From: Gemmiger sp. An87
Lineage (GTDB): Bacteria; Bacillota; Clostridia; Oscillospirales; Ruminococcaceae
NCBI RefSeq assembly: GCF_002159185.1
Contig: NZ_NFHD01000011.1
Location: 42,610-106,609, forward strand
Length of the DNA stretch: 64,000 nucleotides
Direction of reading: 5' to 3'
Shown here: positions 35,604 through 44,590 of the stretch, one piece after another
Position numbering within the stretch: position 1 is the first letter of the stretch
How the letters are laid out: every line of letters begins with the position of its first letter
The notes under the pieces: model-generated
What the model saw: the letters and a program-made list of their open reading frames with translations, nothing else
What the model was told of the DNA's origin: nothing
Databases searched by the model: none
Position numbers and translations under genes: made by a program

Positions 35604-36625
35604 GGTGCGTCACCTCCTGTTCCATAGGGGCAGATATTGACACACGCCCCGGTTTCGATCATGGCGATGTACTGGAAAATGGGATAGGCCTGGGGCGGGC
35701 AGACCGCGTTCCCCAGGGTTTTCAGCCGCAGCGCCCGGTTGTCGGTGTCCTCGGTCATGCGGGGGACTCCTTCGGGCTCGGCACGCCATAGGATGCGTCC
35801 GTCCATTTCAGGGGGAATCCCATAAGCCATTCCACCCAGTCCGGGTTCAGTGCCGCGTTCTCGGAACGGGGCTGCTCCTGCCGAATCACCTGGGCCGACA
35901 GGTTGGAGGACGGGGATTTGTCCCGGAAGGCCGCCGGTTTTAGGGTGGAGCGGTAACCCTCCGACGCCGCCGGAGTCAGATAGAACACCGCCGCCGACAG
36001 GGACAGGCTCCAGATCGACCCATCTTTGTTCCGCTTGCGGAATATCCCGTTGTCCGACAGGTACACATCCAGGTTGGCAGCGTCCCGCCCCGTGGATTTG
36101 TCGGAGGCAAGGGGTGTGGGAAACATTAGCCGCGACGATAAAAGTTCGCTGGCGCTCATGCCATGCGCCGACGCCGCAAGCCGGAAATACGAATGGGAGA
36201 ACAGCGTATCCCGCTTTTGCCAGGTCAAAAATCGTTTTGTCGAGGCCCATATTGATGAAGCCAGCAACATTTTCCCCAAGCACCCAACGGGGCCGCAGTT
36301 CGGCAATAACGCGGCACATCTCCGGCCACAGGTAGCGTTCATCCGCAAAGCCCCGCCGCTTTCCTGCGGTGGAGAAGGGCTGGCACGGGAATCCGCCGGA
36401 GAGGATGGTGATGGTTTCAAGTCCTGTTTTCTCAAAAAACGCCTCCTTTGTGAATGTGGTGATGTCCCGGAACTTCGGAACATCCGGCCAATGCTTTTGC
36501 AGGATGGAATAGGGATAGTCCGCCCACTCGCATTGACAGACCGCTTCAAAGCCCGCCGCCTCCGCCGCAAGGTCCAGCCCGCCGATGCCGGAAAAGAGGC
36601 TGACATGGGTGAGGCGTTCAGGCAT
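35600..36625 (-). CDS. DNA cytosine-5 methyltransferase with a frame-displaced recognition domain
   Basis: A 341-residue open frame. Motif I (SLFSGIGGLDLA), motif IV (GGFPCQPFS), ENV and QRxR-like (ERQRTFIVA) are in this frame, as is motif X (LKTLGNAVCPPQAYPIF). Between about 36130 and 35800 the target-recognition part (LMFPTPLASDK ... NPDWVEWLMGFPLKWTD) is readable only in the +1 frame. There third codon positions are strongly G/C; in the main frame they are not. So one indel near 36125-36145 and a compensating one at 35755-35797 separate the segments. A working enzyme would need frameshifting, or specificity is altered. ATG 36625 overlaps the next gene upstream. Confidence 0.8.
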   Translation of the reverse strand: MPERLTHVSLFSGIGGLDLAAEAAGFEAVCQCEWADYPYSILQKHWPDVPKFRDITTFTKEAFFEKTGLETITILSGGFPCQPFSTAGKRRGFADERYLWPEMCRVIAELRPRWVLGENVAGFINMGLDKTIFDLAKAGYAVLPFVFPACGVGAWHERQRTFIVAANVSHTPCLRQIHGAGRCQPGCVPVGQRDIPQAEQRWVDLEPVPVGGGVLSDSGGVGGLPLHPKTGGLPGQIPVLQPVGPGDSAGAAPFRERGTEPGLGGMAYGIPPEMDGRILWRAEPEGVPRMTEDTDNRALRLKTLGNAVCPPQAYPIFQYIAMIETGACVNICPYGTGGDAP

Positions 36626-36941
36626 GGGGCTGGTCCTCGTCGTCCTCGCAGTCCACATAGAAGGCGTCCAGCTCGCACAGCTCCAGGGCCTTCAGCCGGG
36701 CAAGGTCGGACTTATCGCCGAATACCAGGTAGCGGCCGGGGATGCTCCAGCGGTCAAACATCTGGTCGGCAATCTCGCCGTACCGCCGGGCGGTGTCGAT
36801 CAGGGTATCCATGTCCCGCCGGTCTTTGATCTTCCCGGCAAGGAAGGAAAGCTGGTGGAGCAGCCCGTAGAGATGCACTTCCTCGTCGATGTGGGCTTCG
36901 TAGGTCTTTTCCTCAATGACATACAGTTTTTCCTGTTCCAT
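36618..36941 (-). CDS. Transfer-region protein of unknown function
   Basis: A 107-residue acidic protein (MEQEKLYVIEEKTYEAHIDEE start; YVDCEDDEDQPHA end). ATG 36941 has AAAGGAGCATGAA upstream. It overlaps the methylase start by 8 bp. I recognise no domain. Confidence 0.65.
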   Translation of the reverse strand: MEQEKLYVIEEKTYEAHIDEEVHLYGLLHQLSFLAGKIKDRRDMDTLIDTARRYGEIADQMFDRWSIPGRYLVFGDKSDLARLKALELCELDAFYVDCEDDEDQPHA

Positions 36942-36970
36942 TTCATGCTCCTTTCTGAATTTTGGGCATA

Positions 36971-37002
36971 AGAAAACCCGCCTCGGTTGAGGCGGGTTTT
37001 CT
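36971..37002 (-). terminator. Perfect 14-bp hairpin terminator
   Basis: AGAAAACCCGCCTC and GAGGCGGGTTTTCT pair exactly around GGTT. It sits after the 37024-37239 gene and before the 36941 start, so it would at least attenuate transcription between them. Confidence 0.85.
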
Positions 37003-37023
37003 GTGGTATTAAAAAGCGAATGG

Positions 37024-37239
37024 TTAATCGTCAACCTCGATTACTTCATAATCAGCGCTGACGGCATCTTCAAGGGGATAGTCGCCCGGATTTGATCCAT
37101 AGAGATCCTCTGCGCCTTGCTCGGTACAAGCGCACATATAAGACCCATGGTCTGCTGCGGCTTCTTCAGTTTCAAAAATCTCATCTTCCATCTCGCTGGT
37201 TCCATCCGAATAATGCATCATCACTCTATACTTGGCCAT
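37024..37239 (-). CDS. Small acidic protein
   Basis: A 71-residue acidic protein (MAKYRVMMHYSDGTSEMEDEIFET ... AVSADYEVIEVDD), with GAGGTTT before the ATG. A DNA-mimic or adaptor role is conceivable from charge alone; no family is assigned. Confidence 0.6.
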   Translation of the reverse strand: MAKYRVMMHYSDGTSEMEDEIFETEEAAADHGSYMCACTEQGAEDLYGSNPGDYPLEDAVSADYEVIEVDD

Positions 37240-37312
37240 TCTATAAACCTCCTTGCGTTGTGCATTTGTTTTACTTTAGTTTATCATATGAAAGTGATGA
37301 TGTCATCATAAA

Positions 37313-39712
37313 TTATTGATGTCCGATATTCTTAACCTCGCTGGGTTTGGTGGTAAGCAGTTTGTAGAGCTCGGTATCCTTCGGAAAGTCATCCGCAAAA
37401 GGCAGGATGACATTGTTGAAGAACAGCAGCCCGTGGCCCGGCTCGGAGTTGGTCACATAGGCAAGCTGCTCCGATGAAATGTTCAGCCGCTCCGCCAGTA
37501 TCTTCCGGTCTCCCGCCGCCTGGTTGAGCATATAGATGAAGTCGCTGTTTTCCAGGATGTTTTCGATCTCCGGGGAGGAAAGCAGGTCTTTGGGGTTCTG
37601 GGTCGCCCCGGTAGGGATACCGCCCCATTTTCTGAACCGTTTCCAAATCTCGGCGCTGTATGCGGCGGTCTGTTCCTCCTTCAGCAGAAGGTGGAACTCG
37701 TCCACGAAATACCAGGTGGAGCGCCCGATAGCCCGGTTGATGGTAACGGTGTTCCACACCGCATCCTGAACAATGAGCATCCCCGGCTTTTTCAGGTTCT
37801 TGCCCAGGCCCTTGATGTCAAAGCAGACAAGGCGGTTGGAGATGTCCACGGTGGTACGGTGGTTGAAGAAGTTCAGCGAACCGTTCACATAGAGGTCCAG
37901 CGCCTGGGCCACTCGGTCGGCCTCCGGGATGTGCTGGGACAGAAGGGCGTTCATCAGGTCGCCCAGAATGGGCATATTCTCTGGCCGGGGATCGGCAAAG
38001 TAGGGCTGGTAGATCATCTGTACCGCCCGGTCAATGACGGTTTTCTCGATGGCCTCCAGCCCCGTCTTGCTGCCCATGATGAGCTCGCAGAAGGATAAGA
38101 CGAAATCACTTTTCAGCGCCAGCGGGTTTTCTTCCTCGGAGTAGTTGAGGTTGATGTCCAGAGGGTTCACATAGTCGGTGCTGGACGGGGACAGCCGGAT
38201 CACCTGACCGCCCAATCGCTTCACCAGGGGCGAATACTCGTCCTCCGGGTCGCAGATGATGACATTATCCTGGGTCATCAGCATGATAAAGGTGATCTCC
38301 CGCTTGCAGCTCATGGATTTGCCGCTGCCGGGGGTGCCGAACACAAGGCCGTTGGGACAGCGGGATTGCTTGCGATCCAGCAGGATCATGTTGTTGGAGA
38401 GGGCGTTGAGCCCGTAGTACATGGCGTCGCCGCCCATGAACACCTCCTGGGTGACAAAGGGGACGAACACCGCCAGAGCCGATGTGGTCAGGCTCCGTTC
38501 GATCTTGATGCGGTTGAGGCCCAGGGGCAAAGAGGACATCAGCCCATCTTCCTGCTGGAAGTCCAGCCGGGACAGAAGGCAGTTGTAGGTCTGGGCGACG
38601 CTGGCCGCCTGGGATACGGCGATCTCCAGCTTTTGACGGGTCTCCGCCGTGTGCAGCACCAGGAAGGTCATGTTGAACATTCTCTCGTTGCGGGATTGCA
38701 GGTCGGTGAGCAGGTCCTTTGCCGCGCCGCCGTATGTAGAGAGGTCCGAAGGAAGGATGTCCATATCGTAGCCGCTGCGCACCGCCCGCTTCTGCTCCTG
38801 TATCTTCATGGCGTCCAGGTCGGTGATCTTCCGCTTGACCATTTTGATGGCCTCGTTCTGGTTGATGCCCCGGATGTGCATGGTCACCATGATATTTCCG
38901 TCCGCCTCCATGAAGTCGGTGAGGATACGGTCGTGCATCTCGGGCGCCAGGATTTGCAGGAAGGACACCGCCCCGTACCGCCTGCCGATGCGGAAGGTGC
39001 GGGTCTCCCCGAAGTGGAAGGAGGACGGAGAAATGAAGTCCTTCACCGAAAGGCCGCTGGCCGGGAGCCAGTCCCATTCAAAGGCGAACTGGCCGCCCTC
39101 CGGGTGGAGGATGTTGTAAAGCAGCTCCAGCCGCTCCTTTCCATCCAGCACATGAGCGGCCGCACCCATGACCTTGAAGCGGTTGAGGGTGTCGGTCTCA
39201 ATGCGGGCAAACCGCGCCCGGGCCGCAGGGAGGTTCTCCGCCTCGATGGTCAGGGTCACATACTTGGTTTTCACATAGCCGTTGTTGCCCCGCTTGTACT
39301 GCATCCGCAGGATGTCCACCGCCTCGTCCCGGATGGGGTCCAGGTCGTTGCCCTGCCTGCGGATGCCGAACATTTCATCGGCGGCGCTGCCTCCGCTGCG
39401 GCTGTCCAAAGAGACCTGAACACCGATGGAGGGGTCGTAGCCGTTGTAGAAATCGCAGAGGCTTTCAAAGATGCTCCGCTGATCCTCCGGCCCCGCCAGG
39501 CGGTAATTCACATCCTCAAAGGCAATGGTCTTGGAGAAGGCGCCGCCCTCCAGCCTGCACAGACCGTCCGGGAACATATTCTGAAACGGGATGCTGTCCT
39601 GCACCGTATGGGCTTTTCCGTCGCCCTTCGCCTGCCGGATCACCGCCTCGATCTGCTTGCGCTCGGCACGGGTGAGCTTACGCTTTGCCGGTTTTTCTGC
39701 CTTTTCTCGCAA
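37313..39712 (-). CDS. VirB4/TraE-type conjugation ATPase
   Basis: A 799-residue ATPase. The C-terminal half carries Walker A (FGTPGSGKSMSCKREI near residue 463) and Walker B (TWYFVDEFHLLLKEE near 680), with GGIPTGATQNPKDLL after it. The N-terminal half has a CagE/TrbE-like region. It energises assembly of the type IV secretion channel. Its start lies inside the PrgI gene end. The gene is intact, in contrast to virD4 and trbL of the same operon. Confidence 0.92.
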   Translation of the reverse strand: MREKAEKPAKRKLTRAERKQIEAVIRQAKGDGKAHTVQDSIPFQNMFPDGLCRLEGGAFSKTIAFEDVNYRLAGPEDQRSIFESLCDFYNGYDPSIGVQVSLDSRSGGSAADEMFGIRRQGNDLDPIRDEAVDILRMQYKRGNNGYVKTKYVTLTIEAENLPAARARFARIETDTLNRFKVMGAAAHVLDGKERLELLYNILHPEGGQFAFEWDWLPASGLSVKDFISPSSFHFGETRTFRIGRRYGAVSFLQILAPEMHDRILTDFMEADGNIMVTMHIRGINQNEAIKMVKRKITDLDAMKIQEQKRAVRSGYDMDILPSDLSTYGGAAKDLLTDLQSRNERMFNMTFLVLHTAETRQKLEIAVSQAASVAQTYNCLLSRLDFQQEDGLMSSLPLGLNRIKIERSLTTSALAVFVPFVTQEVFMGGDAMYYGLNALSNNMILLDRKQSRCPNGLVFGTPGSGKSMSCKREITFIMLMTQDNVIICDPEDEYSPLVKRLGGQVIRLSPSSTDYVNPLDINLNYSEEENPLALKSDFVLSFCELIMGSKTGLEAIEKTVIDRAVQMIYQPYFADPRPENMPILGDLMNALLSQHIPEADRVAQALDLYVNGSLNFFNHRTTVDISNRLVCFDIKGLGKNLKKPGMLIVQDAVWNTVTINRAIGRSTWYFVDEFHLLLKEEQTAAYSAEIWKRFRKWGGIPTGATQNPKDLLSSPEIENILENSDFIYMLNQAAGDRKILAERLNISSEQLAYVTNSEPGHGLLFFNNVILPFADDFPKDTELYKLLTTKPSEVKNIGHQ

Positions 39713-40064
39713 TCCGCTTCACCTCCTGTTCCAGTTGGGATTGCCGCACCAGGGCGGAATAGAGATTGTTGGTCTGGTAGATGCGTACCTTCGGGCGAAT
39801 GAATTTGTTCTGGATCAGATGCCCCAGGAACACTTCCAGCGGCTGCCCGTTCTTCTCGTACATGGCGAACAGGAAAAAGGGCAGCATCACCAGGATCATG
39901 CACAGCGCCGCCGTGGTGGTTCCCAGGCTCGCCTTTGCCAAAAAGAAAAGCGGTACGCCTACCAGCGCCGCCGCTCCGAAACAGATCACTTGTCGTTTGG
40001 TCAGCCCGAACAGGACCTTGCTCTGTATCCGGCTCAGGTCCTTCGGGATCGTTACATAAGCCAA
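39678..40064 (-). CDS. PrgI family conjugation membrane protein
   Basis: A 128-residue protein with two membrane helices (CFGAAALVGVPLFFLAKAS and ALCMILVMLPFFLFAMYE), preceded by VTIPKDLSRIQSKVLFGLTKRQ, the standard PrgI/TcpE-like start. It forms part of the transfer channel. ATG 40064 follows GGAGGTGTGAAAC. Confidence 0.9.
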   Translation of the reverse strand: MAYVTIPKDLSRIQSKVLFGLTKRQVICFGAAALVGVPLFFLAKASLGTTTAALCMILVMLPFFLFAMYEKNGQPLEVFLGHLIQNKFIRPKVRIYQTNNLYSALVRQSQLEQEVKRIARKGRKTGKA

Positions 40065-40079
40065 TGTTTCACACCTCCT

Positions 40080-40580
40080 TTAGTGGGCTCCGAACAGGGA
40101 TTTTGCAAGGCTGCCGGTCTTGAACAGGGTGTAGCACAGCAAAACCGTATAGCCCATGCACCCCCAGATGGCTGCGGATATGTTGTCGCCGGATGTAGAG
40201 ATGCCCTCCACCAGCACCGCGTAAATCCCCACGCAGATCATAATGAGGAAGGCCTGGAAGCCCAGGGCCAGCAGGGAGCGAAGGTAGTTCTGCCCCGTGG
40301 AGCCCCACTCCCGGTTGACCATTGTGGCAAAGGGGATGGGTCCTATTGAGGTGACCAAATACACCTCAATCATTCTGCCGTAGATCACCAGGAAGATGCA
40401 GATGGAAAGTATCTGCGTACACAGCCCCACGAACACGCTCTGGAACCACAGCCCCAGCAGGGCGCCCACGCTCCAGTCGGCAAGCTGGGTCTCCAGATTG
40501 CCCACCACACCGGAAATGTCGATGCCCGCATCCGAGATGATGACCCCCGCCGACTGGCTGACCACATTCTGCGCCACATC
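40080..40580 (-). pseudogene. 3' remnant of trbL-like (CD1112) channel protein
   Basis: About 165 residues of the TrbL/VirB6-like protein remain: DVAQNVVSQSAGVI, then IYGRMIEVYLVTSIGPIPFATMVNREWG and FKTGSLAKSLFG. Family members are about 280 residues, so the N-terminal 110 or so are missing. The frame can be opened from an ATG at 40637, but that part is read from out-of-frame virD4 sequence. The channel protein is therefore probably non-functional. Confidence 0.8.
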
Positions 40581-40872
40581 GGGCGCTGCCGTACTCGATA
40601 CCCTTGCGATATTTCTTTGTATTCTTACTCTTGGCATACACCGCTAGCCGGACGATGACCGCCCCGGCGATACCCACCAGCAGGTCCAGTGGATATAGGC
40701 TGGGCAGCCCAGAAGAAAACGCCTCCGTAAAGCCCTGGCTCAAATGCAGGAACTTTTCAGAGGCGTCAAGGCCGGGTGCAAGTCGCACCGCCTGGCAGAG
40801 CTTGTCAAAGAGATAGACAAACAGAAGATACGGGAGGTTGGGGAGTAGCTTTTTATTCCAGTCAACCGTCAT
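40578..40872 (-). pseudogene. 5' remnant of virD4/tcpA-like coupling protein
   Basis: The first 98 or so residues match the start of the intact paralogue at 51248: a membrane helix pair, DASEKFLHLSQGFTEAF, LYPLDLLVGIAGAVIVRLAVY, and KYRKGIEYGSAR. Immediately after GSAR the sequence switches to trbL, so all of the ATPase domain is deleted. The frame runs on to 40366 with nonsense sequence. Transfer of element B would need a coupling protein from elsewhere. Confidence 0.85.
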
Positions 40873-41357
40873 AATTCCACACTCCGGTCTTTGGTCTTGA
40901 CCTTCTCCCGCTGGCGGTGCTGGGCTTTGGACTGCTGTTTTGCCTGATCCAGCTCCTTGCGGATGGAGGGCTTTTTCTCTTTCTCCAGATTCTTTGCGGA
41001 GAACTCACGGAAAGCCGCCGTGATGACATCGGCATCCCGGCCCTTGAAGAACACCAGATAGCGGGGTATCTCGCCGCTGGTGTCCTTTTTCAGCGCGAAA
41101 TCAATGCCGTACTTCTTGGCGGTGGCGGAAAAGGCCCGGATATTCTGGTCGGTGATTTCGATGTTGGAAACGCCGGTATTGTGCTTCATCAGCTGCCGGA
41201 GAGTCTGCTTGCCGTGGTGCAGCTTGGTTTTGTGGCCGGTCACTCCTTTCTGCATCTCGTCCAGCACCTTTTTCATGGCCTGTTGCAGCATCTCGGCGGA
41301 GAGCTTGGTGGCCTCCACACAGAGGGCAACGGTGCGCTGGGTGACTTCTTCCTGCAT
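40869..41357 (-). CDS. PcfB family protein (DUF3801)
   Basis: A 162-residue protein: QEEVTQRTVALCVEATKLSAEMLQQAM, a KQTLRQLMKHNTGVSNIEIT centre, FALKKDTSGEIPRYLVFFKGRDADVI, and the basic tail PSIRKELDQAKQQ. PcfB-type proteins interact with relaxase and coupling protein in Gram-positive conjugation. The stop overlaps the virD4 start, as in element C. Confidence 0.88.
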   Translation of the reverse strand: MQEEVTQRTVALCVEATKLSAEMLQQAMKKVLDEMQKGVTGHKTKLHHGKQTLRQLMKHNTGVSNIEITDQNIRAFSATAKKYGIDFALKKDTSGEIPRYLVFFKGRDADVITAAFREFSAKNLEKEKKPSIRKELDQAKQQSKAQHRQREKVKTKDRSVEL

Positions 41358-41363
41358 GAGTGA

Positions 41364-42257
41364 TTACCTCCTTTCTCCGCTGCCGTACAGGTCGTGGTTC
41401 ACCAGGGACGCATAGTAGCTGTCGATGGTGGCCGGGGCGTTATACAGGGCAGCCAGCAGATATTTCTTGATGTTGCGGACATAGGTGGTGTTCTCCCGCA
41501 TACGGTCCAACACATACTCGATGTGGGAACTGTTCAGCTTCAGGAACCGGGATTTGACCACTTCCGCCGGATAGTCGTCCCCGGCAATGCGGATCGTCTC
41601 CCTGTGGGAACAGACGGTATCCACCATGAGCTCCACCAGCTCGTCCAGGCGGTCACGGTCCATGCGCTCGTTCTGTATGAGGATGTCATACTCGATGTTC
41701 TCCAAAATCAGTTCCCGATAGTTCTCTCGCTCCCGCATCCAGTCCCGTCCGGTCCGGTTGGCCCCTGCGGGGGTTTGGGGGCTTGATTGGATAGGATTTG
41801 ATCCTTCCGTACTTGGAGAATCAGTATTTTGTTCTTCAGGATTTCTTTTCTCTTTATTTAATTGCGGCTGGTTTTCCAGACATGGGTTATCCATATCCGG
41901 GTTTTCCGTATCTGGACAAGCCGTATCCGGCTCGTCCTCACACGGCTGGCCTGTGTCCGGGGGATGGGGCGTCTCGTAGATGACATACTCTACATCCACG
42001 ATTTTGCCCTTGCTGTCCCGGAGGCGGTTGCGGACTATGTATCCGGCCCGCTCCAGCTCCTTCAGGGCTGATCCAATGCTGTCCGTACCCTCCTTGCAGA
42101 TTTTAGCCAAGCCCCTGGTGGTGTAGTTCCAGTCCTCCGGCAAGGACAGCATCATGGAGAGCAGCCCTTTGGATTTTAGGGACAGTCCCGCGTTCCGCAG
42201 GTGGTGGTTGGACATCACCGTGTAGTTGCGGGTTTTCTCAATGCGAAATACCGCCAT
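41364..42257 (-). CDS. Replication-initiator-like protein with DUF6017 C-terminus
   Basis: A 297-residue protein. The N-terminal winged-helix part (IEKTRNYTVMSNHHLRNAGLSLKSKGLLSMML; GLAKICKEGTDSIGSALKELERAGYI) resembles Rep/DnaD-type initiators. A polar linker follows (100-160), then a DUF6017 domain (DRLDELVELMVDTVCS, YPAEVVKSRFLKLNSSHIEYVL). The C-terminal domain is shared with the element C protein at 46585. It may support autonomous replication of the excised circle. Confidence 0.8.
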   Translation of the reverse strand: MAVFRIEKTRNYTVMSNHHLRNAGLSLKSKGLLSMMLSLPEDWNYTTRGLAKICKEGTDSIGSALKELERAGYIVRNRLRDSKGKIVDVEYVIYETPHPPDTGQPCEDEPDTACPDTENPDMDNPCLENQPQLNKEKRNPEEQNTDSPSTEGSNPIQSSPQTPAGANRTGRDWMRERENYRELILENIEYDILIQNERMDRDRLDELVELMVDTVCSHRETIRIAGDDYPAEVVKSRFLKLNSSHIEYVLDRMRENTTYVRNIKKYLLAALYNAPATIDSYYASLVNHDLYGSGERR

Positions 42258-42534
42258 GGTATCACCTCCTTTCGGCGGTTGGGAAAAGTGTTCGTTTTAG
42301 GGGAGAAGACAGCCTCTATGCCTCCTGGACACCCCGGAGGGGAAAACCTACGGGCGGCGGCCTTCGTGCTGATTGTGCAAGAGAAAACATGGATTTTTTG
42401 ACTCCTTTCGGTGCAGTTTAGAGATTCTAAATCTATTGCTTATGGTAGCCTTTAAACCAAGTAATAGATGCGATATGAAATGCCGCAAAAAGCCATAGGC
42501 TTATAACCTATGGCTGTGAAAATCCAATTTAGGA
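42258..42534. other. Spacer between Rep gene and dGTPase cargo
   Basis: No gene. A hairpin AGCCATAGG/CCTATGGCT lies at 42491-42515, and a GC-to-AT change in base composition around 42410 marks the cargo border. Confidence 0.5.
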
Positions 42535-42563
42535 TTGTTATTCCAAGGCGAAAATGGTATAAT
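42535..42563 (+). promoter_or_regulatory. Promoter of the dGTPase gene
   Basis: TTGTTA (42535-42540), 17-bp spacer, TATAAT (42558-42563). The GTG start follows 84 bp later. Confidence 0.8.
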
Positions 42564-42646
42564 TAAACAAAATAATTTTCTACTATTTTTTTCTTTTGGC
42601 TGTTTTGCCTATCCGGTTTAAATAGCAACTGCAAGGGGGAATCGAA

Positions 42647-44533
42647 GTGCCTAATTATTCTAACAACAAATTGTATATCATCAAAATGAAAAACCAAGCA
42701 ACCGGTTTAAATAGATTTCGAGAATATCTAACTAACAGTAAGAATAATGCCAATCCTCCCGCATATTACAATTTAACTGCTACGACGTCCACACATGATA
42801 GAGATGTGTTTGAGGAAATGGATGACGATGTACACTACAGGTGTGCATTACTGGATTACCAAGGTGACGAGATAAGCTGTATTTACTGGTGTATCTGTTA
42901 TAAGTATGTAAGCGAAGATATACAATCCATTCATTGCAAGCTAAAATACAAAACCAAAGAAGAATCAGTTATAGAAAATTTTGTATATAATCTGCATTTG
43001 AATTTGGAAACAGATTTTCCTGGTGATTCTTATCTCAACTTTGAAATTTCAGAACCATTAATTGAACAAATGAGGAAATTTGAAACTGCGCCATTTGTTC
43101 AAGAAAAAGTGGCGTTGGCCTATCAAGAACTTGAAGAAGAAAATGGCTTATCACCGTTAGCCCAAAAAAATCAATATTGCCGAAGAAAGTATAATCTCAG
43201 GTCCCCTCAACAGCGCGGAGAGTTCCAGCGTGACCATGATCGAATTATTTATTCGAAAGCGTTTAGGAGAATGGTGGACAAGGCGCAAATTTTTTCTTCA
43301 GCAAAAGGAGACCATTATCGCACTCGAATGACGCACACACTAATTGTGTGTCAAATTGCAAAAAGCATAAGTCATCAATTGAAGCTCAACAGTTCATTGG
43401 CAGAAGCAATTGCTATTGGTCATGATTTGGGTCACACTCCTTTCGGACATCAGGGAGAGCGAACTCTTCATGCCATTCTAACAGGCAAAGAAGGATTTGA
43501 GGTTAATTTTCTCTCTCTTAAATCAGATGACCCTATAGAAGATGAGTCAGTTCTGTTTCCCTATGGAGGATTTAAGCACAACTATCAAAGCGTCCGCGTA
43601 GCATCTTGTCTTGAATCTCAATATCCGGAAATAGATGGATTGGATTTGTCTGAGCAAACACTTAATGGTATGTGGATGCATACTGGGAAAAAAGCGGGCT
43701 TAGACATACAAGATTTTTCAGACGGTTTTCTAACTGAACAAGGTGATGTAGCATTTACATTAGAGGGACAGGTTGTTGCTGTGGCGGATGAAATTGCCCA
43801 AAGAAGTCATGACATCGATGATGCATTCGCTTCGCATTTAATCACCCCTGTTGAGCTTTCACAATATTTATCGCTAAAAAAATCAAATGCACTAAAACAA
43901 GAGATTGACAAATTATTAGAAAAAATTGAGGATTTAGATTCTAAAAATCGTTTATTCTCTGATAAAAGTGAACTAATCTATTCTCAAATTTCTTCTATAA
44001 TTGTTCATCATTTTATTCGAGATGTTTGTTGTGCAACAGCTGAAAGAATGAAAGCATATGATGTTGAACAGTTTAACAAAAATAACCACTGTATTGATCA
44101 AAAGTTGGTTTGGTTCTCAGATCTGGGAGCGGATTTATGTAAATACTTAGAAAATATAATAAGTAAAAAAGTGATTAATAGTCATGAAGTGACTATGTTC
44201 GATCAAAATGGCTCCAACATTGTACTTGCATTGTTCAAAGCATATTACAAAAATCCAATGCTCTTACATAAGGGAACTTTGCAAAGAATTTGGAATGAGT
44301 ATAGAGAACAAGGTTTTGAAGTTATTAGTTTTAGAGAAGGAAACCCTCAGCTCATCAAAGATGAATGGCATAATATTACAACAGCAAATATTCCCGCAAA
44401 TGAAGAGCAGCGTACCGAAGAAGACAAAGTACTATTGAAAAAAAGAATTATCCTTGTACGAGGAATCTGTGATTTTATTTCTGGTATGACTGATAGCTAC
44501 GCAATAAATGAATACCGTAAAATCGTACCCTAA
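42647..44533 (+). CDS. dGTPase (HD domain) with extra N-terminal domain
   Basis: A 628-residue protein. Residues about 185-620 match deoxyguanosine triphosphate triphosphohydrolases: RSPQQRGEFQRDHDRIIYSKAFRRM, HYRTRMTHTLIVCQIA (first His), and the HD motif AIAIGHDLGHTPFGHQGE near 262. The first 170 residues form a separate, unrecognised domain (MPNYSNNKLYIIKMKN to about NFEISEPLIEQM). Standard dGTPases start near the catalytic region. dGTPases that drain dNTP pools are known phage-defence proteins; that job is inferred here. GTG 42647 follows AAGGGGGA. It has its own promoter and terminator and lies near the att site, the typical cargo position. Confidence 0.88.
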   Translation: MPNYSNNKLYIIKMKNQATGLNRFREYLTNSKNNANPPAYYNLTATTSTHDRDVFEEMDDDVHYRCALLDYQGDEISCIYWCICYKYVSEDIQSIHCKLKYKTKEESVIENFVYNLHLNLETDFPGDSYLNFEISEPLIEQMRKFETAPFVQEKVALAYQELEEENGLSPLAQKNQYCRRKYNLRSPQQRGEFQRDHDRIIYSKAFRRMVDKAQIFSSAKGDHYRTRMTHTLIVCQIAKSISHQLKLNSSLAEAIAIGHDLGHTPFGHQGERTLHAILTGKEGFEVNFLSLKSDDPIEDESVLFPYGGFKHNYQSVRVASCLESQYPEIDGLDLSEQTLNGMWMHTGKKAGLDIQDFSDGFLTEQGDVAFTLEGQVVAVADEIAQRSHDIDDAFASHLITPVELSQYLSLKKSNALKQEIDKLLEKIEDLDSKNRLFSDKSELIYSQISSIIVHHFIRDVCCATAERMKAYDVEQFNKNNHCIDQKLVWFSDLGADLCKYLENIISKKVINSHEVTMFDQNGSNIVLALFKAYYKNPMLLHKGTLQRIWNEYREQGFEVISFREGNPQLIKDEWHNITTANIPANEEQRTEEDKVLLKKRIILVRGICDFISGMTDSYAINEYRKIVP

Positions 44534-44550
44534 TTGATTTTTACAAAACG

Positions 44551-44585
44551 AAGAGCGCCATGGGTTACATGCCTATGGCGCTCTT
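44551..44585 (+). terminator. Terminator of the dGTPase gene
   Basis: AAGAGCGCCAT and ATGGCGCTCTT form 11-bp arms around a 13-base loop. It also faces the convergent excisionase gene. Confidence 0.85.
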
Positions 44586-44590
44586 ATCTG

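Noticed and set aside
33456..35627. 723-residue plus-strand frame opposite the NlpC/P60 gene
   Set aside because: A GC-rich shadow frame. The minus strand has clear domains, signals and operon structure; the plus frame has no recognisable domain or ribosome site.
38366..39802. 478-residue plus-strand frame opposite traE
   Set aside because: A shadow of the VirB4/TraE gene, whose Walker motifs are in the minus frame.
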